Of a stretch of 63,991 bases of DNA, positions 26,581 to 34,820 are shown piece by piece; the first letter of the stretch is position 1; each line of letters begins with the position of its first letter. Location: assembly GCA_019117065.1 (NCBI GenBank), contig DXAK01000022.1, positions 1 to 63,991 of the forward strand, given 5' to 3'. The notes beneath the pieces were generated by a model. It made no database searches and had not been told where the DNA came from. It saw only the letters and a list, made by a program, of their open reading frames with translations. This DNA comes from Candidatus Mediterraneibacter pullicola (GTDB taxonomy: Bacteria; Bacillota; Clostridia; Lachnospirales; Lachnospiraceae). A program made the position numbers and the translations under genes.

Positions 26581-27486
26581 ATGTTACATATCATTCTCCT
26601 TATTTTAAAAATTTTCGGATTTCTTATATTGGGAATACTGGCTTTCGTTCTGCTAGTGTTCTTTGTCGTCCTTCTGAGTCCATTCACTTACAGGCTTGAA
26701 GCTTCGGTGGAGAATACTCGTGAAAGCATGAGAGGCGGGCTGAAATTCCACTGGCTTTTCCGTCTAGTATCAGGCAGAGTGTCCTATACAGACGGAGAAA
26801 TGTCGTGGCGGTTGAGAATCGCATGGAAAAGCTTCGGAAGCGGTGCTGATGCCGGAAAAGATAGTTCCGGAGGTGATGAAAAAACAGTATCATGGCAGGC
26901 TCTGCCTGAAAAAAAGCATGCAGCCGGGGAGGAAACTCGGAAGCAAGAGCAAAAGAAGCGGGAGGAAAAGGAAAAGAAAGAGGAGGAGAGACGGGAGAAA
27001 GAACCCAAGAAAAAACCAGAGAAGAAAAAAAGACCGTCCCTGTCCGAAAAATTAAAGGAATTTTGGGGTAAGATAAAATATACATTTCAAAAATTTTGTG
27101 ATAATATAAGGACATTAGAAAAGAAAAAAGACAAACTTCTTTCCTTCATTGAGAATGAGACACACCATAATGCTTTTTTACGGGCGATAAAAGAGATACG
27201 CAGATTTTTACAGTCGCTGAAGCCCCGGAAGGCGGATATATGGTTTGAGTTTGGATTTGAAGATCCTGCATTAACCGGATATGCCCTTGCACTGTTAAGT
27301 ATGATCTATCCGTCTATAGGGGAATTTACTAGACTTCAACCTGATTTCGAGCATAAAGTGCTCAGGGGAAAGGCTGACATAAAGGGCAGGATACGGGCAA
27401 TACACGCGCTGGTACTGGCATGGAACATGCTGTTAGATAAGAATGTGCGCGCCACATACCGTCACATCCGCAATTTCAAATTGTAA
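26581..27486 (+). CDS. DUF2953 membrane protein
   Basis: A 301-residue protein of the DUF2953 type, commonly placed just before gerW/ytfJ in clostridia. It has an N-terminal membrane helix (about residues 3-32), a beta-rich exported-looking stretch (YRLEASVENTRESM), a strongly charged Lys/Glu region of about 60 residues (110-175; KKREEKEKKEEERREKEPKK), and a C-terminal conserved part (KADIWFEFGFEDPALTGYALALLSM). The function is unknown; a role in sporulation is inferred from the neighbour. Confidence 0.8.
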   Translation: MLHIILLILKIFGFLILGILAFVLLVFFVVLLSPFTYRLEASVENTRESMRGGLKFHWLFRLVSGRVSYTDGEMSWRLRIAWKSFGSGADAGKDSSGGDEKTVSWQALPEKKHAAGEETRKQEQKKREEKEKKEEERREKEPKKKPEKKKRPSLSEKLKEFWGKIKYTFQKFCDNIRTLEKKKDKLLSFIENETHHNAFLRAIKEIRRFLQSLKPRKADIWFEFGFEDPALTGYALALLSMIYPSIGEFTRLQPDFEHKVLRGKADIKGRIRAIHALVLAWNMLLDKNVRATYRHIRNFKL

Positions 27487-27573
27487 GATGATGACAAGGA
27501 TATTGCACAAAAAATATAGAAATATTAGAAATTAGAATGAAACATCACAAGGTCATATGAGGAGGACAAAAAA

Positions 27574-27972
27574 ATGACTGATGCAAAAAACGATTTTAAG
27601 TCAACACTTGAATCATTGTTCAGGGGGATGGACGGCGTCGTGTCATCCAAAACCGTCGTGGGGGAAGCAATCCATATCAATGGAACGATTATTCTTCCGC
27701 TGGTAGATGTATCTTTTGGTATCGGAGCGGGTGCATTTTCAGGTGAGAAGAAAGAAAAAGGAATGGGAGGCATCGGCGGGAAAATGTCACCGAGTGCTGT
27801 CATCGTGATCCAAGACGGGAAGACAAAACTTGTCAATATCAAGAATCAGGATACGGTAACAAAGATTCTTGACCTTGTGCCGGATGTGGTAGACCGTTTC
27901 ACGTCTAAGAAGGAAGACCGTATGACAGAGGACGACGTAAAGGACATTCTCGATTCAGATGAAGATGAATAA
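27574..27972 (+). CDS. GerW family sporulation protein (YtfJ)
   Basis: A 132-residue protein of the YtfJ/GerW family; in Bacillus it is a spore protein needed for normal germination, in particular with the GerA pathway. Conserved features: LFRGMDGVVSSKTVVGEAI, then DVSFGIGAGAFSGEKKEKGMGGIGGKMSPSAVIVI (Gly-rich core). GGAGG lies 8 bases before the ATG. It follows the DUF2953 gene, the usual order. Confidence 0.92.
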   Translation: MTDAKNDFKSTLESLFRGMDGVVSSKTVVGEAIHINGTIILPLVDVSFGIGAGAFSGEKKEKGMGGIGGKMSPSAVIVIQDGKTKLVNIKNQDTVTKILDLVPDVVDRFTSKKEDRMTEDDVKDILDSDEDE

Positions 27973-28023
27973 AAAGAGGAACAGAGCATATAATGTACCA
28001 ACAGACTTTTCGGAAGTGTGAGT

Positions 28024-28161
28024 ATGAAAAAAGTTTGCGGGTTTGCGATGTTCTGGACAGCGATCGGTATGTTTATCATGATGTTGCTTCCGAATCTGGT
28101 ATGGGGCGTGATACTTACGATAGTGCTGCTAGTAGTCGGATATAAATTATTCTGTTGTTGA
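28024..28161 (+). CDS. small membrane protein, 45 residues
   Basis: A short open frame with ATG 28024 and TGA at 28159-28161. The product is almost wholly hydrophobic: MKKVCGFAMFWTAIGMF, then a loop LPNLVWG, a second helix and the ending FCC. It has two short helices or one long one. The SD is weak (GGAAGTGTGAG). It lies between gerW and a strong terminator, so it is transcribed with gerW. I recognise no family. It could be a spore membrane peptide or chance, but the position and clean hydrophobic pattern favour a gene. Confidence 0.6.
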   Translation: MKKVCGFAMFWTAIGMFIMMLLPNLVWGVILTIVLLVVGYKLFCC

Positions 28162-28167
28162 GAAGAT

Positions 28168-28207
28168 AAAAAATAATCGCGGCTGGTTTTCAGCCGCGAT
28201 TATTTTT
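28168..28207. terminator. bidirectional terminator between gerW unit and rpmB
   Basis: Stem of 17 bases (about 28169-28185 with 28191-28207) with A-tract and T-tract on the two sides: AATAATCGCGGCTG pairs with CAGCCGCGATTATT, loop GTTTT. It works for both converging units. Confidence 0.88.
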
Positions 28208-28240
28208 CCGTGTCATTTTATCCCGATAATGTTCGTCTGA

Positions 28241-28426
28241 TTAAGCACGCTCAACGCGTCCGGATCTTAAGCAAGATGTACATACATACATTTTCTTGGA
28301 ACCGCCCTCTGTCTTAACTCTGACAGATTTTACATTTGATTTCCACATTTTCGGTGTTTTTCTATGAGAGTGGCTTACACTGTTACCAAAATGAGCACCC
28401 TTTTCACAAATAGCACATTTAGCCAT
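28241..28426 (-). CDS. rpmB: 50S ribosomal protein L28
   Basis: Ribosomal protein L28, 61 residues, from MAKCAICEKGAHFGN to CLRSGRVERA. It carries the zinc-ribbon form with two CxxC pairs (CAIC near residues 4-7 and CTSC near 48-51). ATG 28426 has an AGGAGGTG SD (28439-28432 on this strand); an in-frame ATG at 28468 is not used by the family. It is divergent from the Asp23/FakA operon, as in Bacillus. Confidence 0.97.
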   Translation of the reverse strand: MAKCAICEKGAHFGNSVSHSHRKTPKMWKSNVKSVRVKTEGGSKKMYVCTSCLRSGRVERA

Positions 28427-28477
28427 GACTGCACCTCCTAACAATCTGAACTGGTCATATAGACTCATAACACTGAT

Positions 28478-28506
28478 ATTCTAGCAGAAACACTTTTTCA
28501 ATGCAA
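28478..28506 (-). promoter_or_regulatory. promoter of rpmB
   Basis: On the minus strand TTGCAT (28506-28501), 17 bases, TAGAAT (28483-28478), about 50 bases before the start. Confidence 0.55.
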
Positions 28507-28533
28507 GTATTTTTTAAAAAAAATGAATGTATA

Positions 28534-28562
28534 TTGTAAAATCAAGTAAGTAATAGTATAAT
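28534..28562 (+). promoter_or_regulatory. promoter of the Asp23/FakA operon
   Basis: TTGTAA (28534-28539), 17 bases, perfect TATAAT (28557-28562), 48 bases before the first start codon. Confidence 0.7.
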
Positions 28563-28609
28563 AACTGTGTTATTTATGGCAAAAATCCAATATAGAACTG
28601 GAGGTAAGC

Positions 28610-28972
28610 ATGATGAAGGGAAGTATGAGCACAGATCTTGGTATCATCACAGTCAATCCTGAGGTAATCGCCAAATATGCTGGTTCCGTTGCTGTCGGAT
28701 GTTTTGGAATCGTAGGCATGGCGGCCGTAAATGTGAAGGATGGGCTGGTGCGCCTGCTAAAAAGAGACAGTCTGACGCATGGGATCTCAGTGGAGATTTC
28801 AGATGATAACGCCCTCACCCTGAATTTTCATGTCATTGTCTCATATGGCGTGAATATCCTTTCTGTTTCTGATAACCTTATGAGCAATGTAAAATATAAG
28901 GTAGAAGAATTTACCGGTATGACGGTAGAAAAGATCAACATCTTCGTTGAAGGTGTGAGAGTGATAGATTAA
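28610..28972 (+). CDS. Asp23/Gls24 family envelope stress protein (YloU-like)
   Basis: A 120-residue Asp23-family protein (GIITVNPEVIAKYAGSVAVGCFGIVGMA; LNFHVIVSYGVNILSVSDNLMSNVKYKVEEFTGMTVEKINIFVEGVRV). The family is membrane-associated or cytosolic and linked to envelope homeostasis; beside fakA it is the YloU type. GGAGG lies 5 bases before ATG 28610 (a second ATG follows directly). FakA begins 13 bases later. Confidence 0.92.
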   Translation: MMKGSMSTDLGIITVNPEVIAKYAGSVAVGCFGIVGMAAVNVKDGLVRLLKRDSLTHGISVEISDDNALTLNFHVIVSYGVNILSVSDNLMSNVKYKVEEFTGMTVEKINIFVEGVRVID

Positions 28973-28985
28973 GGAGGATTTTGTC

Positions 28986-30659
28986 GTGTCTGTGAAAACG
29001 ATAAATACGGAGATGCTCCGGAAGATGTTCCTTGCAGGGGCAGCGAATCTGGAAGCAAAAAAAGAGTTCATCAATGAATTGAACGTGTTTCCTGTACCGG
29101 ATGGAGATACCGGTACAAATATGACATTGACGATCATGTCAGCGGCAAAAGAAGTACAGGAGCTGGACCACCCGGATATGATGTCTGTGGCAAAAGCGGT
29201 TTCATCCGGTTCGCTCAGAGGCGCAAGAGGCAACTCAGGCGTTATCCTGTCACAGCTTCTCCGTGGATTTACAAAAGAAATCAGGGAATATGACGAGATC
29301 GACGTCAGTACTTTGGCAAAGGCATGCGACCGCGCTACGGCAACTGCGTACAAGGCAGTTATGAAGCCAAAAGAAGGCACGATTCTTACTGTGGCGAAAG
29401 GAATTTCACAAAAAGCCGCGGAGCTGGCGGAGACGACAGAGGATTTGGAAATATTTATTCCAGAAGTGATTAAACACGCGGAAGAAGTGCTCGCACAGAC
29501 GCCGGAAATGCTTCCGGTACTGAAAGAGGCGGGAGTGGTCGATTCCGGCGGGCAGGGGCTTCTAGAAGTAATCCGCGGCGCTTACGACGCGTTCCTTGGA
29601 AAAGAGGTCGATTACTCCGCGATCAAAGCAAGTTCTGGCACGAAGATGGTAAAACCCGGACAGCAGGCTGAAGCAGATATCAAATTTGGTTATTGTACGG
29701 AATTTATCATTATGACGGAGAAAGAATTTACTGATAAAGACGAGTCTGAATTTAAAGGATATCTTGAATCTATCGGGGATTCTATCGTGTGCGTTGCCGA
29801 TGATGATATCGTAAAGATTCATGTCCATACTAACGACCCGGGTCTTGCGATCCAAAAAGCTCTCACATACGGACAGCTCTCTAGAATGAAAATCGACAAT
29901 ATGCGAGAAGAGCATCAGGAGAAGCTGATTCGCGACGCGGAAAAGGTTGCAGCGCAGCAAGCGGCGGAATCTGCCCAGAAAAAGAAGAAACAGCCGAGAA
30001 AGCCAGTTGGTTTTATAGCTGTATCTATCGGTGAGGGAATGAATGAGATTTTCAGGGAATTAGGCGTGGATTATATTATTGAGGGCGGACAGACAATGAA
30101 CCCAAGTACGGACGATATGCTGACCGCGATCGATGAGGTGAACGCAGACCATATTTTCATTCTTCCGAACAATAAAAATATTATTCTTGCCGCAAATCAG
30201 GCGCAGACGCTCACGAAGGATAAGGATATTATCGTGATTCCTACTAAGACTGTACCACAGGGCATCACTGCGGTGATCAGCTATATGCCGGAGGCGGATG
30301 TAGACGCAAACATCGAGACCATGCAGGAAGCGATCAAAAACGTAAAGACGGGACAGGTCACTTACGCGGTCCGGGATACTCACATTGATGACAAGGAGAT
30401 CCATGAGGGGGATATCATGGGCATTGGAGATCAGGGTATCCTCGCGGTGGGACAATCTGTGGAAGATACAACCAAAGAGCTGCTGGCTCATCTTGTGGAT
30501 GAGGATTCTGAGCTGATCAGCCTGTATTTTGGGCAGGATGTTCAAGAAGCGGACGCACAGGAATTCGCAGGGGACGTGGAAGCGCTCTATCCGGATGTGG
30601 ATGTGGACGTACACATGGGCGGACAGCCGATCTACTATTATGTGCTCTCCGTTGAGTAA
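28986..30659 (+). CDS. fakA: DAK2-domain fatty acid kinase subunit A (YloV)
   Basis: ATP-binding kinase subunit that phosphorylates fatty acids held by a DegV-type FakB partner. The 557 residues comprise the DhaL-like N-domain (NVFPVPDGDTGTNMTLTI near residues 28-45, GSLRGARGNSGVILSQLLRG near 75-94), a middle domain, and a C-terminal DegV-like domain (GFIAVSIGEGMNEIFRELGVDYIIEGGQTMNPSTDD). The start is GTG with AAGGAGGA 7 bases upstream. A second read-out in annotation is dihydroxyacetone kinase-like; FakA is favoured by length and the Asp23 neighbour. No fakB is in the window. Confidence 0.9.
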   Translation: MSVKTINTEMLRKMFLAGAANLEAKKEFINELNVFPVPDGDTGTNMTLTIMSAAKEVQELDHPDMMSVAKAVSSGSLRGARGNSGVILSQLLRGFTKEIREYDEIDVSTLAKACDRATATAYKAVMKPKEGTILTVAKGISQKAAELAETTEDLEIFIPEVIKHAEEVLAQTPEMLPVLKEAGVVDSGGQGLLEVIRGAYDAFLGKEVDYSAIKASSGTKMVKPGQQAEADIKFGYCTEFIIMTEKEFTDKDESEFKGYLESIGDSIVCVADDDIVKIHVHTNDPGLAIQKALTYGQLSRMKIDNMREEHQEKLIRDAEKVAAQQAAESAQKKKKQPRKPVGFIAVSIGEGMNEIFRELGVDYIIEGGQTMNPSTDDMLTAIDEVNADHIFILPNNKNIILAANQAQTLTKDKDIIVIPTKTVPQGITAVISYMPEADVDANIETMQEAIKNVKTGQVTYAVRDTHIDDKEIHEGDIMGIGDQGILAVGQSVEDTTKELLAHLVDEDSELISLYFGQDVQEADAQEFAGDVEALYPDVDVDVHMGGQPIYYYVLSVE

Positions 30660-30670
30660 GACGAGATCAA

Positions 30671-30800
30671 AGAGTTCCGCTTGCGGAACTCTCGCGCCGA
30701 GCGCGGTCGCTTCAGCGGCATGTTACGACTTCGCGCTCGTGCGTATCCTACACGGAGTGCTTTTTATTTCACAGAAACACAGTTTCCTGTGAAATAAAAA
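30671..30800. repeat. structured intergenic repeat-like region
   Basis: Between fakA and recG lie three stacked inverted repeats: 30671-30680 with 30683-30692 (AGAGTTCCGC arm), 30698-30705 with 30732-30739 (CGAGCGCG arm), and a 14-base perfect pair 30761-30774 with 30787-30800 (TTTTTATTTCACAG arm). No credible coding frame crosses it. Its composition (GC-rich first half, AT-rich last hairpin) is unlike the flanking genes and suggests a dispersed non-coding element. Confidence 0.55.
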
Positions 30801-30804
30801 CTGG

Positions 30805-30838
30805 GGCGTTCTCCCGAGCGGGAGAACGCCTTGTCTGT
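30805..30838 (+). terminator. terminator-like hairpin before recG
   Basis: GGCGTTCTCCC (30805-30815) pairs perfectly with GGGAGAACGCC (30820-30830), loop GAGC, followed by TTGTCTGT. The T-run is modest. It lies 35 bases before recG and could attenuate read-through. Confidence 0.6.
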
Positions 30839-30864
30839 ATATAAACGGAAGTGAAGGCGGCAGT

Positions 30865-32925
30865 ATGAGAGAGACAGAACGCATTGGTTCCCTGAAAGGG
30901 ATTGGAGAAAAAACAGAACAATTATTCAACAGGGTGGGTGTGAAAAACGTTGGAGATATCCTGAGATACTATCCCCGCGGATTTGAGATCTTCGATGATC
31001 CCGTGCCGATCGGCAGCGTGGAGGAAGGAAGAGTCAGCACTGTTGCGGGAAGCGTATTCAGGCGCATTCAAGTGTCAGGCAATCAGAGGATGCGAGTGAC
31101 CGCTCTTTATCTGAAAGATCTGACCGGCACGCTTAAGGTTGTCTGGTTTCGGATGCCTTTTCTGAGAAATACATTGGGAAAAGGCGGAGTGATCATCCTG
31201 CGCGGACGGGTAGTGAGGAAGAAAGAAGGACTTGTGATGGAGCATCCTGAGATCTATTATCCCGCCATTAAATACGAAGAAAAGCTTCACACTATGCAGC
31301 CCGTCTATCCTCTCACTGCGGGATTGACGAACAATGCAGTCATCAAGGCAGTCCGTCAGGCGATTTCCTGTGTCAGGGTGAAAACAGACATCCTTCCGGA
31401 AGAGATGAGTGTAAAGTATCATTTTATGCCCTATGAGGAAGCGGTCAGAAATATGCATTTTCCGGAAGATAAGGAGTATTTTGCGGCGGCAAGGGAACGG
31501 TTTGTGTTCGAAGAGTTTCTCGTGTTCATCCTGTCGCTGCGCCGGCTGAAGGAGACAGAAAACCGTGCAAAGAACAGCTTCATTTTTGCGGATCAAGAGA
31601 AGATCGGGAAATTTCTCAAGGCTCTTCCCTATCGTCTTACGGATGCGCAGATGAAGGTGTGGAACGAGATCAAGGCAGATATGCAGGGGGAGCATGTGAT
31701 GTCACGTCTTGTTCAGGGAGACGTTGGATCAGGGAAAACAGTGGTTGCGTTCCTTGCCCTCCTTTTGTCGGGACTGAACGGTTATCAGGGCGCGCTCATG
31801 GCCCCTACGGAAGTGCTGGCGAGACAGCATTATGAGAATATCTCCGATATGCTGAAAGACTATAATCTTCCTTTGAAAGCAGAACTGCTCACAGGCTCTA
31901 TGACTGCAGCACAGAAACGTAGCGCTTATGAGCGTATCCAAAGCGGAGAAGCTTCCATTATTATCGGAACACATGCGCTTATACAGGAAAAAGCAGTCTA
32001 TAAGGAACTTGCACTTGTGGTGACAGACGAACAGCACCGTTTCGGCGTGCGGCAGAGAGAAGCGCTGGCAGGGAAAGGCACTATGCCTCATATCCTTGTT
32101 ATGAGCGCTACTCCGATTCCGCGAACACTGGCGATTATCTTATATGGAGATCTGGATATTTCGGTGATCGATGAGATGCCGAAAAACCGCCTTCCCATTA
32201 AAAACTGCGTGGTAGATACTGGATATCGTGAGAAAGCATATGCTTTCATGAAAAAACAAGTGGCTCAGGGGCATCAGTGCTATGTGATCTGTCCCATGGT
32301 GGAGGAGAGTGAAAGTCTGGACGCCGAGAATGTGATGGATTATTCACAGACACTTCAGGAAGAAATGGGAGACACAGTCCGCGTCGGCTATCTGCACGGG
32401 AAAATGAAGCAAAAGGAAAAAGATGAGATCATGGATGCTTTCGGCAGAAATGAGATTCAGATCCTTGTCTCCACTACGGTTGTGGAAGTTGGCATTGATG
32501 TTCCTAACGCCACTGTCATCATGATCGAAAACGCAGAGCGCTTCGGCCTTGCACAGCTTCATCAGCTTCGTGGGCGTGTGGGCAGAGGAAAACATCAGTC
32601 ATACTGCATCTTTATGTCAGCTTCAAAGTCCGATGAGACAAAGGAGCGGCTTGATATTCTGAATCATTCAAATGATGGTTTCTTCATTGCAGGAGAGGAT
32701 CTGCGCTTAAGAGGACCGGGAGATCTTTTTGGCATCCGGCAGAGTGGAATACTGGATTTTAAAGTGGCGGATGTATTTCAGGACGCAAAGACATTAAAGG
32801 CTGCATCGGAGGAAGCGGGTGAAATACTAAAAGACGACCCGGAGCTGGAACAGCCGTGCCACTTGGAGCTAAAAAAACATATTGACAGCAGGATACAAAA
32901 GATCATGCTTGAGACGACTTTATAG
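30865..32925 (+). CDS. recG: ATP-dependent DNA helicase RecG
   Basis: Monomeric helicase that regresses stalled forks and branch-migrates junctions. The 686 residues comprise the wedge/OB domain (GVKNVGDILRYYPRGFE; TGTLKVVWFRMPFLRN), then SF2 helicase motifs: Walker A LVQGDVGSGKTVVA near 282-295, Walker B VVTDEQHRFGVRQRE near 385-399, motif III VMSATPIPRTLA near 411-422, motif VI QLRGRVGRGKHQSYC near 568-582, and the C-terminal TRG region (GFFIAGEDLRLRGPGDLFGIRQSG). Length and motifs are complete. Confidence 0.96.
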   Translation: MRETERIGSLKGIGEKTEQLFNRVGVKNVGDILRYYPRGFEIFDDPVPIGSVEEGRVSTVAGSVFRRIQVSGNQRMRVTALYLKDLTGTLKVVWFRMPFLRNTLGKGGVIILRGRVVRKKEGLVMEHPEIYYPAIKYEEKLHTMQPVYPLTAGLTNNAVIKAVRQAISCVRVKTDILPEEMSVKYHFMPYEEAVRNMHFPEDKEYFAAARERFVFEEFLVFILSLRRLKETENRAKNSFIFADQEKIGKFLKALPYRLTDAQMKVWNEIKADMQGEHVMSRLVQGDVGSGKTVVAFLALLLSGLNGYQGALMAPTEVLARQHYENISDMLKDYNLPLKAELLTGSMTAAQKRSAYERIQSGEASIIIGTHALIQEKAVYKELALVVTDEQHRFGVRQREALAGKGTMPHILVMSATPIPRTLAIILYGDLDISVIDEMPKNRLPIKNCVVDTGYREKAYAFMKKQVAQGHQCYVICPMVEESESLDAENVMDYSQTLQEEMGDTVRVGYLHGKMKQKEKDEIMDAFGRNEIQILVSTTVVEVGIDVPNATVIMIENAERFGLAQLHQLRGRVGRGKHQSYCIFMSASKSDETKERLDILNHSNDGFFIAGEDLRLRGPGDLFGIRQSGILDFKVADVFQDAKTLKAASEEAGEILKDDPELEQPCHLELKKHIDSRIQKIMLETTL

Positions 32926-32963
32926 AAAGCAGGTGTCCGCTTATCGAATCATCTGCGAAAAAA

Positions 32964-32990
32964 TGAGCCGCGTGACATTCGCGTGGCTCA
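32964..32990. terminator. hairpin after recG
   Basis: TGAGCCGCG (32964-32972) pairs with CGCGTGGCTCA (32980-32990) with a G-T pair. The minus-strand reading is followed by ATTTTTTCG, the plus strand by an A-rich tract, so its polarity is unclear. The rest of 32926-33272 is AT-rich and holds no gene apart from the SASP leader. Confidence 0.4.
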
Positions 32991-33165
32991 AAATTATAAG
33001 AAAATTGTTCCGTTCTGATTATAAAATAAAATTTAGATTTTTTCTGTTTAACTGAATGTTGTGCCAAAAAAGAAAAATATCTGCTACGAATTTCCAGTTT
33101 AAATCCTTTCATCCTCCATATACTAACAGCGTAACATGAACGGACGGACAGCAAATGTATTGTGA

Positions 33166-33206
33166 CCGGCTGCATCAGACAGCGGATTACATACAGATGC
33201 AGCCGG
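33166..33206 (+). other. hairpin in the SASP leader
   Basis: CCGGCTGCATC (33166-33176) and GATGCAGCCGG (33196-33206) form a perfect 11-base stem with a 19-base loop, about 65 bases before the SASP start codon. No T-run follows, so it is not a simple terminator; it may stabilise the spore mRNA or mark an operator. Confidence 0.5.
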
Positions 33207-33272
33207 ACGAAAATGTTACACACACAAGAAGTAACTGAAAAGTTACGAAAATGCAAAAGGAGGAAATTGATC

Positions 33273-33479
33273 ATGGCAAGTCGTTCATCTAACAGAGCAG
33301 CAGTGCCGGAGGCAAAGGGTGCTCTGGACAAATTCAAGTACGAAGTGGCCAACGAGCTGGGAGTGCCGTTATCTGACGGATACAACGGTGACCTTACTTC
33401 CAAGCAGAACGGATCTGTCGGCGGATATATGGTCAAGAAAATGATCGAGCAGCAGGAAAAACAGATGGCAGGCAAATAA
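33273..33479 (+). CDS. alpha/beta-type small acid-soluble spore protein
   Basis: DNA-binding spore protein that saturates spore chromosome DNA and protects it. The 68-residue product has the two family signatures: KFKYEVANELGVPL (contains the germination-protease site region E-V-A-N-E-L) near residues 21-34 and the C-terminal GSVGGYMVKKMIEQQEKQ near 48-65. ATG 33273 has an AAGGAGGA SD; the upstream in-frame start at 33162 would add a basic unconserved tail. In relatives it is transcribed by sigma-G in the forespore. Confidence 0.95.
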   Translation: MASRSSNRAAVPEAKGALDKFKYEVANELGVPLSDGYNGDLTSKQNGSVGGYMVKKMIEQQEKQMAGK

Positions 33480-33507
33480 GCGCTGTATTTCCGAGAGCTT
33501 AGAAGAA

Positions 33508-33537
33508 AGCGTCCGGGATTGACCCGGGCGCTTTTTT
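33508..33537 (+). terminator. terminator of the SASP gene
   Basis: AGCGTCCGGG (33508-33517) pairs with CCCGGGCGCT (33523-33532) with one G-T pair, followed by TTTTTT. Confidence 0.88.
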
Positions 33538-33560
33538 CTGATAAAGTATGGATAAAAGTT

Positions 33561-33746
33561 CAGCCATACATATATTCGGGAGCAAGAAACATGCTTGCAT
33601 GTATCTGCGAGCGGAAATATGTATGAGCAGAGCGCCAGTACATGAGTAAAACAGTGGCGAAGCCACAGTAAGCACGTAAGTGAGGTTTTACGAATAGCGC
33701 GGCTGAATTTTTATATTAACCAGCCATACATATATTTGGGAGCAAG
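33561..33746. repeat. intergenic element bounded by a 26-base direct repeat
   Basis: 33561-33586 and 33721-33746 are 26-base direct repeats with one mismatch (CAGCCATACATATATT, then C or T, then GGGAGCAAG in part). Inside are inverted parts: CATACATAT near 33566 against ATATGTATG near 33617, GTGGC-GAA-GCCAC (33654-33666), and GTAAAAC (33646-33652) against GTTTTAC (33685-33691). No gene is visible. The right copy provides the bases just before rsmD, including its likely SD. It looks like a small dispersed repeat or MITE-like unit. Confidence 0.6.
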
Positions 33747-33759
33747 GGAGCATGGTCAT

Positions 33760-34329
33760 ATGAGAGTGATCGCCGGAAGTGCAAGAAGCTTAAAACTAAA
33801 GACATTAGACGGCATGGATACCCGCCCCACCACTGACCGGATTAAAGAGACACTGTTCAATATCATCAATCCTTCCATATGTGGAAGCATTTTTCTTGAT
33901 CTGTTCAGCGGAAGCGGTGGTATCGGAATCGAAGCCTTAAGCAGGGGCGCTAAGGAGGCGGTCTTTGTAGAGAGTAATCCCAAGGCAATGGCGTGCGTCA
34001 AGGAGAATTTAAGATTTACCCGGCTGGAGCATAAGGCATCCACTATGACAATGGATGTGATGGACGCTCTTCGCCGTCTGGAAAAGAAAAAGGTGTTTGA
34101 TATCATTTTTATGGATCCTCCTTATGACCGGGGAATGGAACGGAAAGTGCTTGAATACCTGTCCGATTCAGAACTTGTATATGAGGATACGGTTATCATC
34201 ACAGAAGCGTCAAAAGATACTGATTTTTCATATGCAGATACACTGGGATTTGAAGTGATCCGGGAAAAAGTATATAGAACGAACAAGCATGTGTTCATAG
34301 AGAAGGCGGGAAAGGAAGAAATATGTTAA
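33760..34329 (+). CDS. rsmD: 16S rRNA (guanine966-N2)-methyltransferase RsmD
   Basis: Methylates G966 of 16S rRNA. The 189-residue protein starts with the family [16 protein letters not shown]-binding [17 protein letters not shown] at about residues 47-63, catalytic DPPY at 119-122. ATG 33760 is chosen; the upstream in-frame TTG at 33736 lies inside the direct repeat and is not conserved. It overlaps coaD by 7 bases, the usual ylbH-ylbI order. Confidence 0.93.
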   Translation: MRVIAGSARSLKLKTLDGMDTRPTTDRIKETLFNIINPSICGSIFLDLFSGSGGIGIEALSRGAKEAVFVESNPKAMACVKENLRFTRLEHKASTMTMDVMDALRRLEKKKVFDIIFMDPPYDRGMERKVLEYLSDSELVYEDTVIITEASKDTDFSYADTLGFEVIREKVYRTNKHVFIEKAGKEEIC

Positions 34330-34820
34330 GAGCGATTTATCCAGGCAGTTTTGATCCAGTTACATACGGACACATTGACATCATAAGAAGATCCAGCAAG
34401 ATTGTAGATGAGTTAATTGTCGGAGTATTGTGTAATAAAGGGAAAATGCCGTTGTTTTCTGTGGAAGAACGTGTTAAAATGTTAGAGGAAGTGACGAAAG
34501 ATCTCGGTCACGTTCGAATTGTTCCGTTTCATGGGCTTTTGGCTGAGTTTGCAGCTAATATGGAAGCCGGGCTTATCATAAGGGGGCTCCGGGCAATCAC
34601 GGATTTTGAGTATGAGCTTCAGATGTCACAGACGAATCACAAACTGGAACCCAATGTTGAGACTATGTTTTTGACGACCAGCATCGAATATTCCTATTTG
34701 AGTTCCACCACAGTAAAAGAGATTGCTGCTTTTGGGGGAGATCTGTCACAATTTGTGCCGGAAGCAGTTGCTGTGGAGCTTATGAAAAAGATGAGTACAA
34801 AAGGAGAGTGTAACAAATGA
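34323..34820 (+). CDS. coaD: pantetheine-phosphate adenylyltransferase
   Basis: Fourth step of coenzyme A synthesis: 4'-phosphopantetheine plus ATP gives dephospho-CoA. The 165 residues begin with [18 protein letters not shown] (nucleotidyltransferase TxGH motif near residues 15-18) and contain [14 protein letters not shown] near 90-103 and the ISSTTVKE-like [11 protein letters not shown] near 124-134. Full length. It overlaps the next gene by 4 bases (ATGA). Confidence 0.96.
   Translation: MLRAIYPGSFDPVTYGHIDIIRRSSKIVDELIVGVLCNKGKMPLFSVEERVKMLEEVTKDLGHVRIVPFHGLLAEFAANMEAGLIIRGLRAITDFEYELQMSQTNHKLEPNVETMFLTTSIEYSYLSSTTVKEIAAFGGDLSQFVPEAVAVELMKKMSTKGECNK

Noticed and set aside
33736..33759. 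upstream TTG start for rsmD
   Set aside because: It lies inside the direct repeat, adds eight unconserved residues, and the family start [10 protein letters not shown] is at 33760.
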